From the NCBI GenBank assembly GCA_014529385.2, contig CM043959.1:49793122-49857121 (forward strand): DNA of 64,000 nt, in the 5' to 3' direction. The stretch comes from Adiantum capillus-veneris. Its lineage: Eukaryota; Streptophyta; Polypodiopsida; Polypodiales; Pteridaceae. Positions within the stretch are counted from its first letter, which is position 1. Each line of letters begins with the position of its first letter. Below are positions 19,430 to 31,194 of this stretch, piece by piece. A program made the translations under genes and the position numbers. The notes beneath the pieces are model-generated. The model was not told the DNA's origin. It saw nothing but the letters and a program-made list of their open reading frames with translations, and did not search any database.

Positions 19430-22064
19430 GCTCGTTGTTCACGAACGAGAAGCATAGAGGCGGCGAGGAATTTACTTCGCCATCCACTAAAGGATACACA
19501 ATGTGTGCAGGGGAGGTGGTGCTGTGGCACTGTGGAGAGGAGGAAGGAGAGAGACTCCTAGGAGAATAGGGCTCAGACCCAAAATGAGAAAGAAGGAAGG
19601 AGGCAACGCCATATTGCATGCAAAGTTTTTTTTGTGTGTGTGTGTGTTGGGGGGGGGGGTGGGGGTGCGTGGTACGCAATCAAAAACGGCATGCAGCTAA
19701 CATATGCGTGAGAGAGGGCGGCACTTATTGATAGGGTTGGTTGATAAAGACGTGTTGCAGACAACGGTCAGTCACATGGTTGGTCATGCACTAGAGTAGC
19801 CGTTTGCTCCCGTAAATATGAGCCGTCCCATAGTGAGTGCAGATGTGCACCATTAAAAGCAGTGGTTGCATGTGATAGTAAGAGGTGTTGTACACAGTAT
19901 CTAGCCACATGGTTGATGAGTGAGGGAGTGAGAAGGGGTTCATGGGTGGTTAACTAACAAGAGAACTATGGACAAAGAACTACGGACGGTGATAGACGAC
20001 TTTTGTAGTGTCCAAAAAGTAGCGTGTATATGCATGGTCATATGTACAAAAATATGTAAATACAATCATTTTGGGGCTTTTTGAAGTGGTTTCAAGTTTT
20101 AAAAAAGATGCAACGTGTACACATTGTGAATAGTCAGGTTCGCGTGCCAGTAAGTCGGGTACATGTATATGCCTAGACAGGGTATCGGGGCCTTGGATAT
20201 GGTTCTTTATGGATTATTTTGGCTGTAGGTAATGTGTTTGAGCTTTCTAGAATGTGAATAATACAAGTGGAAAGTGTGGACACTCTCATGGCACTGGAGA
20301 AGTTTGGCACATGCGACAACTATCTATTTACGGTGCTTGATCTACGGTGATGCATGCACCACCCTAGAAGTGGTCAAAAATGGAATGTGGGGATGTGGAA
20401 AAGGTATTTGGATATCAAGGATCAAGCACACAAAAGTTCATGAATTTTGGAGTCCGTTTCAAGTTTTTTCCGTAAAAAATGGCCGCCAACGGTCAAAATT
20501 GGCCAAAACTGAGTCAAAAAGGTTAAAAAATGACAGAAAATGGTGTGAAAAGGCTTCAATTTTTCCACATCACCCATGGTGCCGTGAGTATTTCATCTGA
20601 GGAATTGTTTTTGAAGCCAAGTCTTGGCACTTTCACCTCTATGTGTGTGGGAGGAAGCAAGGTTCCTACAGGTGGTCTAGTGCAGTCCCGTCGCGTTCGC
20701 AACCTGTTTTCGAGTGTGTGGAGGAGTGAATGAGAGCTTTCTATCTTCAATTTTTCACTTGGGAGAGTCTATGGAAGTTTTGAGGTTTCCATGGATGTGT
20801 GTGTGCAAGGGATTGAGGGAAGAAGGTGCGGATGTCTGCAAGACTATGTGACCCTGTATCGGTGCCGTTAGGGTTGAAGCTACTCCAAAGAGTCCAACAG
20901 AGTGGAATTTGGTGAAGCTTTTGCAATGGTTTGAGAGATGCATTTTGTGGCTGGAGTTTTTGATGGTTTTTCTTGTATATTTTGGTCACCATCAAGTGTG
21001 ATTTGAAGTGCTGATCGACTTGGCTCACCTTGTAGTGTTGTGGTGGTGTATGGGGGTTGAAATTTAAGTAAATTTCTAGTGTGGTGTTGAGTTTTCTGGG
21101 TGTGTGAGTGTGCGCACGGCGTGTTTTTCTCCATCATCCTTTGGCGATCCCGTTGGGGAGTGGAAATTTGTCGGTTGTGCACCCAGGTGAAGCGGTTTTG
21201 CTGTGAAGTTTGAGCTTCATTGAAGAAAAGTGGTGGTTTGGTTGAGGTGTAAGACTTCAAGTTTTGTGGAATTACTCATGCAATGGAGAAGTGACTTCAA
21301 AGGGATGGCGTATAGTCGGCCAGTGAAGGAGGATGTGAATGACTAGATAGTAGACTTCGAGTGGCATACGCTCGGTATGTTATCATGCTATAAATGCTTG
21401 AAAATCTCTCTGCAAATCCGTGCACCACACTCTTGAAATCTACTTAATCGCACAAGTTAATGCACATAACATGTGATGAATCCGACTCTCAAATCCTGAG
21501 AGTCCACAAGAATGCATACATCCACAAAGTGTTCTCAATGTATGTGCATAAATGTGTTGAAAATATCAACCCTCACTCTCTATTTACTGAGAGAAGAACA
21601 TCAATGCGCAAAAAAAGCGAATGACAAAAGCTCAATTCGAGCTCTTCGAATGTAGCAAATCACCACAATAGGCATACATAATCTTCAATTTTCCGAATAT
21701 CCTATAGCATGTCAGCCCATATCTTCCAAACCGTTCAAAACTTGCAGAAACTTCCATCTGCAAAGTTGTAGACCACGCGACAACAGTTGGGGAGTGTGGG
21801 TATGGACATGAAATAAGCTGTTTTTATAGGTTAAAACAAATTTATAAAAATCTGTAGCTTCTACTTGACGAACTACAGGCACTCTGAGTGACGTATCTCA
21901 AAATTGGTGAAGAATATTTTGAGAAAACATTCTTCTGCAAAGTTGAAGAGGACCAAAATCGGCTTGAATGAAGATGTTTAGGTAGGCCAAAACAGATGTG
22001 CAAAAATGTGCTGCATTTTTTGCTGCTTCTCTGCTTGCCTCCCCGCTGAGCTCCCAATCCTTGA
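19430..22064. other. No gene recognised
   Basis: About 2.6 kb without a supported gene. It contains a GT run followed by an 11-base G run (19649-19659), and short open frames that match nothing I know. The part 21680-22060 reads like the start of an internal retroelement region behind the primer-like site at 22065, but no protein was recognised. Confidence 0.4.
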
Positions 22065-22076
22065 GCTCTGATACTA
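22065..22076 (-). other. Primer-binding-site-like sequence, tRNA-iMet type
   Basis: Minus strand TAGTATCAGAGC differs at one base from the iMet site TGGTATCAGAGC. Two bases farther right, TGAAGTGCACGAG (22079) could be the end of an LTR. This suggests an older, minus-oriented retroelement LTR into which the element at 22297 may have inserted. Confidence 0.4.
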
Positions 22077-22296
22077 GTTGAAGTGCACGAGCGAGAGCGT
22101 GTGTGAATGTATGCAGCAATGGAAAAGAGAGGATAAGAGGAGACCTTGTGTTTGCAGGGGCAAAAAATCACTCTCTACATGTGAGTCCCCTTATTCTATT
22201 ATGTACATAATGAATAAGTATAGTGGGCGAGCACCTGGCCTAATCAGCCACATGGGGCTTTACCCCAACATCAAGGACAAATCTGGTTATTTTCAT

Positions 22297-22681
22297 TGTT
22301 GTGGTTCATCAACACAGAAAAATTGCTAGTTCATCACAATTCTCTCAGCATCTCATAACTCAGAAATAATACACACAGACACTACCATCATACTCAAGAT
22401 AAGAGATACAAGGAATTGATAACTCAAAATTAAGAAACAAGAGTACTTCATTGATCAAGAAGAGCTACAACATCTCTGAATATAACTGCGCCATCACAAC
22501 TCACAGAACCGACTTATAACCACCATACAAACAGACTAGTAATAACAACCTCAGTCTTGATATATCATAACTGTTAAATATCTGATTAAGCAATATCCGA
22601 CTAACTATGATCCGACTGACTACATCCGATGAAGCACTTCCGACTAACTACTAAATTGACACTCTGATATGCCTGTCAACA
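22297..22681 (-). repeat. 3' LTR
   Basis: Plus strand starts TGTTGTGGTTCATC and ends GCCTGTCAACA. It is the partner of 30805-31189. Confidence 0.95.
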
Positions 22682-22822
22682 TATGGCACAGCCCGGTGGT
22701 GGATTTCTCAGAAATCCGGCTCGAATCCACATATCCCTTGATCAGCAAGAGATAGACAAAAATGAGTCCTAACCACCCTAAACTTCAAACATATCTTTGA
22801 GAACTATTTCAGCATCAGCTTC

Positions 22823-24913
22823 TTAGATTGTAGTCACCACATTCTCCTCATTCTTTGCTGCACTCAATTCTGGAACTTCAACATTTGCAATATCTGTAAT
22901 CTCCTTCTGATTTTCAACCTCCATTGGCAAAGCTTCTCCACCTGACTTCTGAATTTCCTTAGCAGCTTGTAGTGTTTGAACAGAAACATGCACTAGTGTT
23001 TTAAGTGTAGAACCACCTTGTATCATGAATTCTTCATCCACCTGCAACTGTTTATCCTTGAACTCCTGGAGCTGCTCCTGATAAACATCTTTTTCCTTCT
23101 TCAGAGATTCCACTATCTCTAATAAGGCAGCTTCATGAGAACTGATGAAGCCTGATCTCACAACCTCATAGGGATACTTGATAACTGATGTCAGCCTTTC
23201 TCTCATTGCTTTCCAAACATCCTGCATCCCCTCAACCAACTATTGCCTTACCAGATTGAGATCCCCTTCATCCATGAGCACTCCAGAAACATTGATATCT
23301 TCTTGGACTAATACTTGCTTTTCCCGAGCTTCCAAAGGTTTCAACCTTTGTTGTAACATTTCATTCTCCACCTGCAACTCAGTATTTCTGCCTCACATCT
23401 TATCCAACTCATAATTGACTTTGCCTTCCAAGTCCTTAGTCCATTCTTGAAACATTCCCAAGGAGAGCTTAACCTTTGCTACCTCTTGTTGATGTAGTTG
23501 CAGCTGAACCTGCATCTCTTGTTGATGCTTCTTCTTCAGCTCTACCAATTCCTGCTTCAAATATTCCACCAACTCCGACTGCTGGTGCAGCATTACTTTA
23601 GATAGACCAGATTCAACTATATTTTGTAACTGTTCCTCCATATTGTGCTGCTGATACCTTACAAATCCCTGTAATTCCTGCAACATCTTCAGAGTTGTTG
23701 GTACATCAGTAATAAACAAATCAGATTCAGCAGAAGTGCTAGGACCAGCTAGAGAGAAATCTAATGATTTGGCCACCTCATGCAAAGCACTATCTAGCTT
23801 CCTCTTTTTGGGCATGTTAAAAGTTTTGCCCATAACCCTACTAGGAGTTTGTGCCTCAACATCCAAACTCTTGATCAAATTCCCCATAAGCAATTTATGC
23901 CCATGACTAGCCAACCCCATCTTGGCCTCATCCTCAGTGTATCCTGCTTCAATAAATTCCTGTATGGTCCTCAGCTTTTCATCCATGCTTTTACTCATCT
24001 CTGCTTTATCACATATTCTCCCATGTTCCGGCCCAGGACTAACCTCATTGAGAGGAGTAATGATAGAAATTGTGACCTCCCCTACATCAACTTTCTGGGC
24101 AAAAGCAAACAAAGTAGACAGAAATGCTGCTAACCTGCTACTCAACTGGGTCTTTCTTTTATCCGAGGTAAAGATTTCTGCATGAATCCTATCATACACC
24201 CAATGTGCCCAACTGACCTTCCCCCCATTTTCAGCAAAATACAGTGGTGCCCAGTTTTCCTTAGACATGTAGTCATATTTAGCTAGAAAACAAACTCTTT
24301 TCAAAAACCATTTCAGTTGTTCTCTCCTCCAATACTCGACATTCTTCAACATAAAGTACTGCCTACCTCCTTCTCTTGGTTCAAATTCTTTTTTCAGATC
24401 TTCATCTGAACATTTTGGTACTGCAGTAACAGAGGTAAAGGGAAGCTGAAATACCTGAGCTACCACACCAGGACTAAGATGTACCTTCTCAGAAATGGCA
24501 CCTTTGGATTTTCGTAACAGCTCCATTTGAGTTTTTGCATAAATGTTCCCTTTCCACTGGCCCTAGGGTAGAGTAGCAAAATCATATAAACCTGTTGCCT
24601 TCAACCACTTCTCATTTCGTTCTGCCTAACAGTCAATTTCCACCCTGAAATCAGTGAAAGGCTCCATTAAACTTTGCAGCATCTTGTTTGATGACATTGG
24701 TGCTGATTCTTCCTCAGGCAGCACTTCCACCTCGTCTTCTGGGTCAGATACATCAACTCTGAGCACTACTCCTTTTCTGCGAGGGTGCAACTTACCAACC
24801 TCCCCTTGCTCATCTTCTGGCGATGGTCTCATGACACAAACAGGTTTAGGCTTAGGCATAGCGGAAGTAGAAGTAGTCGAAAGCTTAGCAAGTTGTGGAG
24901 TGTGCATGCGCAC
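22823..24913 (-). pseudogene. Additional 3' ORF: NLS and coiled-coil protein of unknown function
   Basis: About 697 codons in one frame from an ATG at 24913 to 22823, cut by stops near 24626, 24563, 23393 and 23240. It lies after integrase on the same strand and ends about 140 bases before the 3' LTR. The N-terminus is acidic with Ser/Pro. A middle block (YFMLKNVEYWRREQLKWFL; NWAPLYFAENGGKVSWAHWV) may be folded and resembles putative plant transposon-protein domains found near gypsy elements. NMPKKRKLDSA is a classical nuclear-localisation motif. The C-terminal third is Gln/Glu/Leu-rich and predicted coiled coil. No signal peptide or membrane segment is seen, so it is unlike an envelope protein. 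A role in nuclear entry of the element is inference. Confidence 0.7.
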
Positions 24914-25050
24914 CCTACTTACGTGAATCGCACAAGTGCGAAGGCCTCTAAAAGTGTGTGAGGTAATGATGTCGTCCCTAATTCATATGGGAGTTAAGTG
25001 GAAGCGACTTTGCACCCTTTTCGACGCAAATTTTGAAATTTAAACGTTGT

Positions 25051-26591
25051 TTAAGTAATCGGATCAGGTGAACTCCGACCCAGAACTTCGACCCAGTAGA
25101 CTCCGAGCCAACAAACTCTGATGTAGTACAATCCGATCCCTGACCTGAATGCAAAGCCTATGCACTCTGATGATAGATCAACAGTGACCTGGTGTATAGT
25201 ACCTGAAGAGAACTTCACCATTTCACAAAATGCAACCTCTAGTATAGCAGGTTTGAGCCAATCCAAATGGGGTGGCTTGCCCTGAAGTTTTTTTAACCTG
25301 AATCCATTAACAGGTTTCTCTACCCTTGTGCCAAAAACATCTGCTACAATAAAAGTTCCTTGACCTAGGTCTGTCATAATCTGATATGGCCCCTTGTACC
25401 TTAAATTGAGCTTCCCAGGATGTGGACCTAACCTGGAGTTGTAAAGAATTACCTAGTCACATACTGACATTCAGGCCGACCCATGCTTTCCTTCTTCTTT
25501 GAATGACTTCGGTTATATAGGAGCTGATCAACCTGCCTTCTTCCAGCTGCATTAAATTCTTGCTTCTATGCTGGACTGACAGCTTTGGAGTCATCTTCTC
25601 AGCAGTAATCCTCAGACTAGGTACCACAAACTCCATTGGTACTACAGCTTCCAAGCCATACACCAATCGGAATGGGGTCATACCTGTTGTCACCTTGAAA
25701 GCTGTTCTGAATGACCATAGAGCAGAATCCAGCTTTGCATCCCAATCTCTCTTATTCTCCTGTACAATATTTTTTAGAATCTTTATAAGAGTCTTATTAG
25801 TACTCTTAGCCTGTCCATTAGCTTGGGGATGGTAAGCGGTAGATTTCTTGTGCATTATCATGTGGGTTTTTGTTAACTGAGAAATCACTTCATTCAAAAA
25901 ATGTGTACCTCTATCACTGACCAACTCTACTAGACATCCAAACCTGGTCATGATGTAGTGATACAAGAACTTTGCCACACTCTGAGCTTTGTTATCTTTC
26001 AATGACACAACTTCCACCCACTTGGTACAGTAGTCAGTAGCTACTAGAATGTACTTGCATCCCTTACTTGGTGTAGGCTTGACTGGTCCTACAAAATCCA
26101 TACCCCATTTTTGAAATGGCTCTAATGGCAGTATATGATGATCTGTTATTCTGTCTCTAGAATCAGGTTGACCAAACTGTTGACACACCACATAGCTTTT
26201 TGCATAGGAATGAGCATCCTTCAATAGAGTTGGACACCACAAACCAGCTTGGAGTATCTTTTTCCCTGTAATGTCCCTTGACAAATGTCCTCCTTCTGCT
26301 CCATAATGGGCTTCTTGCAGCACAACTGATTTGTTCAAAATCTGGTACACATCTTCTAATGACCTGGTCAATCCCTTTTCTATATAATGCTCCAACAATC
26401 ACTAAAAAGGGTCTGCATGTTAGGGAAAATTTCCTCCTTTGGTCTGTTGTAAACCCTGTTGACATAACACCATTAGGCAGGAACACCAGCATTTGGTCAT
26501 ACCATGAATCAGAAATGGAACTCTGAACTTCAAATAAATCTACATCTGGCAAACTGATCCAAAATCCCTGTCGGTTGTTCCCCTGTCTCAA
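25051..26591 (-). pseudogene. Integrase, catalytic Glu replaced
   Basis: The HHCC finger is damaged: EAHYGAEGGHLS keeps both His, but the first Cys of the pair is Tyr (AKSYVVCQQFG). The core shows WGMDFVGP and VSDRGTHF, the first two catalytic Asp. The third position reads NGQAKSTNK, with Lys (AAG) where the family has Glu. The C-terminal domain follows in another frame (TDLGQGTFIVADVFG, NGFRLKKL). The N-terminal zinc region and the core are in different frames (26591-26163 and 26398-25457). This copy cannot be an active integrase. Confidence 0.85.
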
Positions 26592-27303
26592 TCCGACTTA
26601 GGTAATCAGCTATTGCATGTTCCTTGCCTGATGTATGAACAATAAGGAAGTCAAACTCCTGCAACAATAGCATCCACCTTGCCAATCTACGTGTAAGTAA
26701 AGGATTTTTAATAAGATAAAGCAATGCTTGATGATCCACATGGAATATGACCCTATTGCATAAGAGGTAATGTCTGAATTTTTTTAAAGCATAAACCGTC
26801 CCTAATGCCTCCCTCTTAGTCACTGCATAGTTCTTCTCAGCAGATGTAAGCACCCTACTAGCATAGTACACAGGTCTAAACCACCCTTGGGTCTTCTCCT
26901 GCATTAAAAAAGCTCCAATGGCTATATCCGAGGCATCAACAAACACATGAAATGGCAATACCCAATCTTGAGGTTGTAATATGGGAGCAACTGAGAGAAT
27001 TTTCTTGAGAATCTGAAATGCTTTTTCTTGTGGTTCATACCAAACAAACTCTACATGCTTGTTGGTTAAATGGGTAAGAGGCATACATACATTAGCCAGA
27101 TATCTGATGTACCTGCTGTGCCACTTAACTTGTCCCACAAACCTGCTCAATTCCTTGATATTGCCAGGTGATTGTGCTGATTGTATTACCTCAATCTTCT
27201 TCACATCTATTGACATCCCTTCCTGAGAGACCACATGACCCAATAGCACACCACTCCTAACAGCCATCACACTTTTGTAGGGATTAAGGGACAATCTGAA
27301 CAT
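26530..27303 (-). pseudogene. RNase H and RT connection
   Basis: Begins with GHVVSQEGMSIDVKKIEVIQ and FVGQVKWHSRYIRYLA, the RT connection, followed by an RNase H with all four acidic positions: VFVDASD, TKREALGT, FHVDHQAL and AIADYLSR. There is only one RNase H here, unlike the element at 43041. It is in frame with RT but separated by a stop at 27325. Confidence 0.85.
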
Positions 27304-27324
27304 CCTACACCTTTCAAAACATAA

Positions 27325-28098
27325 TTACAGATGCTCAAGGTGTAAATCCCTTTGACCAAAAACTGAAAAGTCATCTACAAACACTCTCATGAAATCCTGC
27401 AAATAAGGTTCAAATGTCTTATAAGATGTAAAATTAAAGGACGGTGGTCCATTCTTAAGGCCAAAGTTCATGACAGTAGATGCAAAGGCTCCCCAATCTG
27501 TAATAAAGGCTGTTTTATGTTGGTCCTTCTCTGCAACCTTAATCTGATTATACCCTAAGAAACCATCAAGGAAACTATACATCTCTTTCCCTGCTACAGC
27601 ATCTAAGATAGCATCACAAAAGGGCATTGGGAAAGGATCTGTAATAGTTGCATCATTTAACTTCCTGTAATCCACACAAACCCTAATCTTCCCATTCTTC
27701 TTTGGTACCACAATGATTGGAGATAACCAAGTAACTTCATGAATAGGCTTGATGAACCCAACTGCCAATAATTTATCAATTTCCAGCTTAACCTGCTGTG
27801 CAAAGTTGGGATTCATCCTATATCTCTGCTGGACAATCGGAATGGTATCTTCTCTCAGATTAATGTGATGCTGATGCAGTAATGGATCAATACCTTTTAC
27901 TTCTACATAATCCCATGCAAAAACATCTTTATATTCCAACAATAACTGCCATAACTCTTGTAGGAATTCCCCATCCACATAAATGCTAACCTTGACCATC
28001 CTTGGTTCTTCCTCAGTCCCTAAATTCAATTCTTTTAGTTCATCCTGCTGAACCCTTTTAGATCCTCCAAATCTTTTGTTGTAAATCTTTTCCACCAT
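27325..28098 (-). pseudogene. Reverse transcriptase
   Basis: WLSPIIVVPKKNGKIRVCVD, YRKLNDATITDPFPMPF, FLDGFLGYNQIKVAEKDQHK, FGLKNGPPSFN and the active site RVFVDDFSVFG are present. The usual FGLXNAP is FGLKNGP and a normally conserved SGY is LGY, so small changes lie near the active site. The frame ends at a stop (27325-27327) between RT palm and thumb. Confidence 0.85.
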
Positions 28099-28128
28099 AT
28101 CTCTGGCATCCCTCTCCTCCTGCTGAAA

Positions 28129-28401
28129 TTACTCTTTGACACTAGTTGATACACTCTGATCCATCAGCTTCATTATGTCAGAACCCTGAATTTCGTGTCT
28201 CATGACAGGTTCATCAAAAAGCTCCTCTGTTTCTTGGTCTTTCTGCAAAATTCCCTCAATATCAACTTCAAAAACGGGTATGACAATAGGATTAGCCTGC
28301 AAAAAGGCTTCCTCCTCATCATCCTCTACTTCCTCAGCAAGATTGGTTGATTGAGCAAACAAGGGTCTTTCTTTTCCGGGAATGTGCTTTCTTCCCAACA
28401 T
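28129..28401 (-). pseudogene. Protease-RT linker
   Basis: 91 codons, acidic (EEVEDDEEEAFLQANP), in the same frame as protease and RT but bounded by stops at both ends. No domain recognised; such linkers are variable in gypsy polyproteins. Confidence 0.6.
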
Positions 28402-28416
28402 AGGTATGCTGATTAT

Positions 28417-28920
28417 CTATTTCCCTTTGGTAAGCACCACCTGATTCTCACCCCAATCCTGTTTCACCTTGGCTAACCTAAACCAAGGTCTTCCCAACAA
28501 CATCTCATAGGAAGCATCACCTTCCTTCATTCCGTGAACAACAAAATTAACTTGAAATTGCATCCCTGCAATCTGAATAGAAGAGTTCCTTAAAATGCCT
28601 ATTGGTTGAACCCTCCTTTGATCAGCCATTTTAACTTGGAAAGGTGCTGGTTCCAATCTCCCTAAGTCCATTGTGAGATAAACTGACTCACGTAAGATAT
28701 TGACACCAGATCCTCCATCCAACAATACCTCCTCAAATATCCTGTCCTGTAAAGTCACCTTGATAACTGGAACCATGAAATCCACATCAGAAGGATGAAT
28801 GCTATTCACCCTAGGCTCCTCTTTCTGTTGCATCGAACTTTCATAGTTCTTTCCTAGTAACTTATGTAGCAATCTCTCTTTAAATGATGGTACTATAGAA
28901 AGAATTTGGTCTAAAGACAA
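28417..28920 (-). pseudogene. Aspartic protease
   Basis: Contains VLLDGGSGVNIL, the retropepsin active site, and MLLGRPWFRLAKV, the second conserved segment. It would cut the element polyprotein in the particle. The domain is whole; a stop follows at 28417-28419 and another precedes it. Confidence 0.85.
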
Positions 28921-28983
28921 GTGTAAAGGAGAGTTAATTAGTACCTCAAACCAATCTGGTTCAGGTACTCCAACCTGCTTTTT

Positions 28984-29265
28984 CTATTGTACTTGTGCAT
29001 CAGAAGATTCTGCATGATCCTCCAAGTGTTGACCTTGCTGCTCCTTCTGAACCTGCTTCTGCATGTGATCTCTAACCCCTTTTTGTTGTTCCCAATCAAT
29101 AGGACCTTTAGCCTTGGATCTTGTCACAGCGAGCACATCAATTTCATCTTCCATATTGTCTGGATATTGACAATCATTCTCCACATTGTCATACTCTTCA
29201 GTCGGAAGTAGTGTTGCTGTTTCATTAGGGGTACCCTGATAAATCGGAATGTGGATAATGATCAC
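28984..29265 (-). pseudogene. Gag-protease spacer
   Basis: 93 codons in the Gag frame between the Gag stop and the protease. It is rich in acidic residues, then Gln/Lys (HMQKQVQKEQQGQH). No domain recognised. Confidence 0.5.
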
Positions 29266-29358
29266 ATTTGCTTGTGCCTGTGGTTGATTTTGAGGTGGTT
29301 GTGGAGGAACTGCTTGCTGGTTCTCCTGATTGAATGGAGCAACAGGAACACCTCTCTC

Positions 29359-30705
29359 CTAACAATGTTTTACCCATAAGGCACAACGAAGGCCAACCCA
29401 ATGTGTAGGGTCACCACAGTATACACAAGGCATAACTCCTTGGGGCCTTCTTTGGTTATTATCCTGGTTTCTTCCAGGTCCCCTCTGAAATCCCTGTCCA
29501 CGAGGTCTTCCTCTGAATGGAGCCACCTGATTTGCCTTTGCTGAAGCAGTACCCCGCCAAGCAAATGTACCTGTTTTACCCCTTTGCTTAGGGTTGTACC
29601 AGCATTGAGCAGTGGTGTGTCCATCTCTTTCACAAATCTCACAGTACCTTTTTTCTTTAGGTGCTATGACTGAATAGCCAATATTCTTTAATTGCTGAAC
29701 TAAATCAACTTCACCCCCTGTTTTGTCCTTCTTCTTCTTCTTCTTCTTAGGACTCTTCTTTTTCTTCGTTTCCTCCTCATCAGATGAACTGCCAGTATCA
29801 GATTCTTCAGAAGAAGATGTCTCTGACTCTGAACCCGTTTCAGATTCCTTGTCTCCTCTCTTACTAGACTTTGTCATTCCAAGCCTCTTCTCAACTCTAG
29901 AAGCAGCCTGTACCAAATTATCAAAACCTCCTCCAATGTCAATGCTGGCCACTGCATTTTGAATACCACTCCTCAATCCTTTGAGAAAGTAGCCAGCCAA
30001 CATTTCATTAGTTGGCCTTTCATTTCCTTGCAATCTCTCAACAGATATTCTAAATCTCTGAGAAAAATCTTCTACCAACATTGTCCCCTGTTTGATGCGT
30101 TGTAACTTCCTTAAAATATCTGTAGGAGTTTTCTCCTTCCGGAATCTTTGTAGAAAAGACAAACTAAGTGCGGCATAAGTAGGAAAGTAAGCCATACCAT
30201 ATTGGCTGAACCAGCTCATGGCCTTTCCTTCCAAGGTAGCTGCAAATTGCTGTAATTTTATAGGATCTGGAAACATCACCTGGTATCCACTTGCTTGCCA
30301 CCGGGTTTCAAATTGTGCTACATGACAATCTGCATCCTCTTTGGGCTTCCCTTTGAACTTGACTGATTTGATCTGCGGATTAGGAGATGGTTGAGTCATG
30401 GGGATGGGCTTTGGGAGTCTTACAAGTTTTTGCCTCCTAGAACCTCTCAATGGGTCAAATTGGAGTCGCCTTCTACTTCGTGCAAGTCCTCCTGTCAAGA
30501 GTAGTGCCCCCACAAGTTGCCTCATTGCCCTGTCCTCTGCTGCTGCAGAACTCTCCTCACCAGAATTTACCAGCCATTCTTGAGGTTGTGGATCAGTTTC
30601 TTGATCTACAATCACATCCTCATAATGGAATGGATCTATATTGCCTGCTCTGACTTGAGCCCGTGTGTAATTTATACGAGAGAGTCTTCTACCTCGCTCG
30701 GACAT
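29359..30705 (-). CDS. Gag polyprotein with two zinc knuckles
   Basis: 448 codons from ATG 30703-30705. Residues about 115-265 form the Gag domain (ATLEGKAMSWFSQYGMAYFP, FLQRFRKEKTP, AGYFLKGLRSGIQNAV). Then come a Ser/Glu acidic segment (about 285-315) and a very basic run (KKKKSPKKKKKKKDK), which could act as a nuclear or RNA-binding signal. Two knuckles follow: CEICERDGHTTAQC (regular) and CVYCGDPTHWVGLRC (one residue longer between His and the last Cys). Gag itself has no break and ends at a stop soon after the second knuckle. It forms the particle and packages RNA. Confidence 0.88.
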   Translation of the reverse strand: MSERGRRLSRINYTRAQVRAGNIDPFHYEDVIVDQETDPQPQEWLVNSGEESSAAAEDRAMRQLVGALLLTGGLARSRRRLQFDPLRGSRRQKLVRLPKPIPMTQPSPNPQIKSVKFKGKPKEDADCHVAQFETRWQASGYQVMFPDPIKLQQFAATLEGKAMSWFSQYGMAYFPTYAALSLSFLQRFRKEKTPTDILRKLQRIKQGTMLVEDFSQRFRISVERLQGNERPTNEMLAGYFLKGLRSGIQNAVASIDIGGGFDNLVQAASRVEKRLGMTKSSKRGDKESETGSESETSSSEESDTGSSSDEEETKKKKSPKKKKKKKDKTGGEVDLVQQLKNIGYSVIAPKEKRYCEICERDGHTTAQCWYNPKQRGKTGTFAWRGTASAKANQVAPFRGRPRGQGFQRGPGRNQDNNQRRPQGVMPCVYCGDPTHWVGLRCALWVKHC

Positions 30706-30782
30706 GCATTATCACCAGAATGAGATTCATGAACCGAAGAATAATACTTGATAACTGCATACGTCCTCAGCCAACGAGAACT

Positions 30783-30800
30783 GAACCAGCAGGATCGCCA
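30783..30800 (-). other. Primer-binding site, tRNA not identified
   Basis: Minus strand TGGCGATCCTGCTGGTTC, four bases inside the 5' LTR. The TGG start fits a tRNA CCA end; I cannot assign the tRNA from memory. Confidence 0.6.
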
Positions 30801-30804
30801 AATG

Positions 30805-31189
30805 TGTTGTGGTTCATCAACACATAAAAATTGCTAGTTCATCACAATTCTCTCAGCATCTCATAACTCAGAAATAATACACAGAGACACTACCATCATA
30901 CTGAAGATAAGAGATAGAAGGAATTGATAACTCAAAATTAAGAAACAAGAGTACTTCATTGATCAAGAAGAGCTACAACATCTCTGAATATAACTGCGCC
31001 ATCATAACTCACAGAACCGACTTATAACCACCATACAAACAAACTGGTAATAACAACCTGAGTCTTGATATATCATAACTGTTAAATATCCGATGAAGCA
31101 ACATCCGACTAACTATGATCCGGCTGACTACATCCGATGAAGCACTTCCGACTAACTACTAAATTGACACTCTGATATGCCTGTCAACA
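30805..31189 (-). repeat. 5' LTR
   Basis: 385 bp, TGTTGTGG to TCAACA, about 12 differences from the copy at 22297. Target duplication TTCAT follows at 31190-31194. Confidence 0.95.
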
Positions 31190-31194
31190 TTCAT

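Larger units (their letters stand above)
22297..31189 (-). mobile_element. Complete Ty3/gypsy retrotransposon with extra 3' gene, 8893 bp
   Basis: Two 385-bp LTRs (22297-22681 and 30805-31189) enclose gag, protease, RT, RNase H, integrase and an additional gene, all on the minus strand. Flanking 5-bp direct repeats TTCAT (22292-22296 and 31190-31194) are identical, so this is one insertion with both ends intact. By hand the LTRs differ at about 12 of 385 positions (about 97% identical), indicating a fairly recent insertion. There is no chromodomain. The gag-to-RNase-H part stays in one frame with several stops; a frameshift precedes integrase. I could not find a clear polypurine tract beside 22681. 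Confidence 0.95.

Noticed and set aside
20274-21260. Several 90-126-codon ORFs on both strands
   Set aside because: No domain, no consistent codon pattern and overlapping frames; treated as chance ORFs.
22823-24913. Envelope-like gene
   Set aside because: No signal peptide or membrane segment is visible; it has a nuclear-localisation motif and coiled coil instead.
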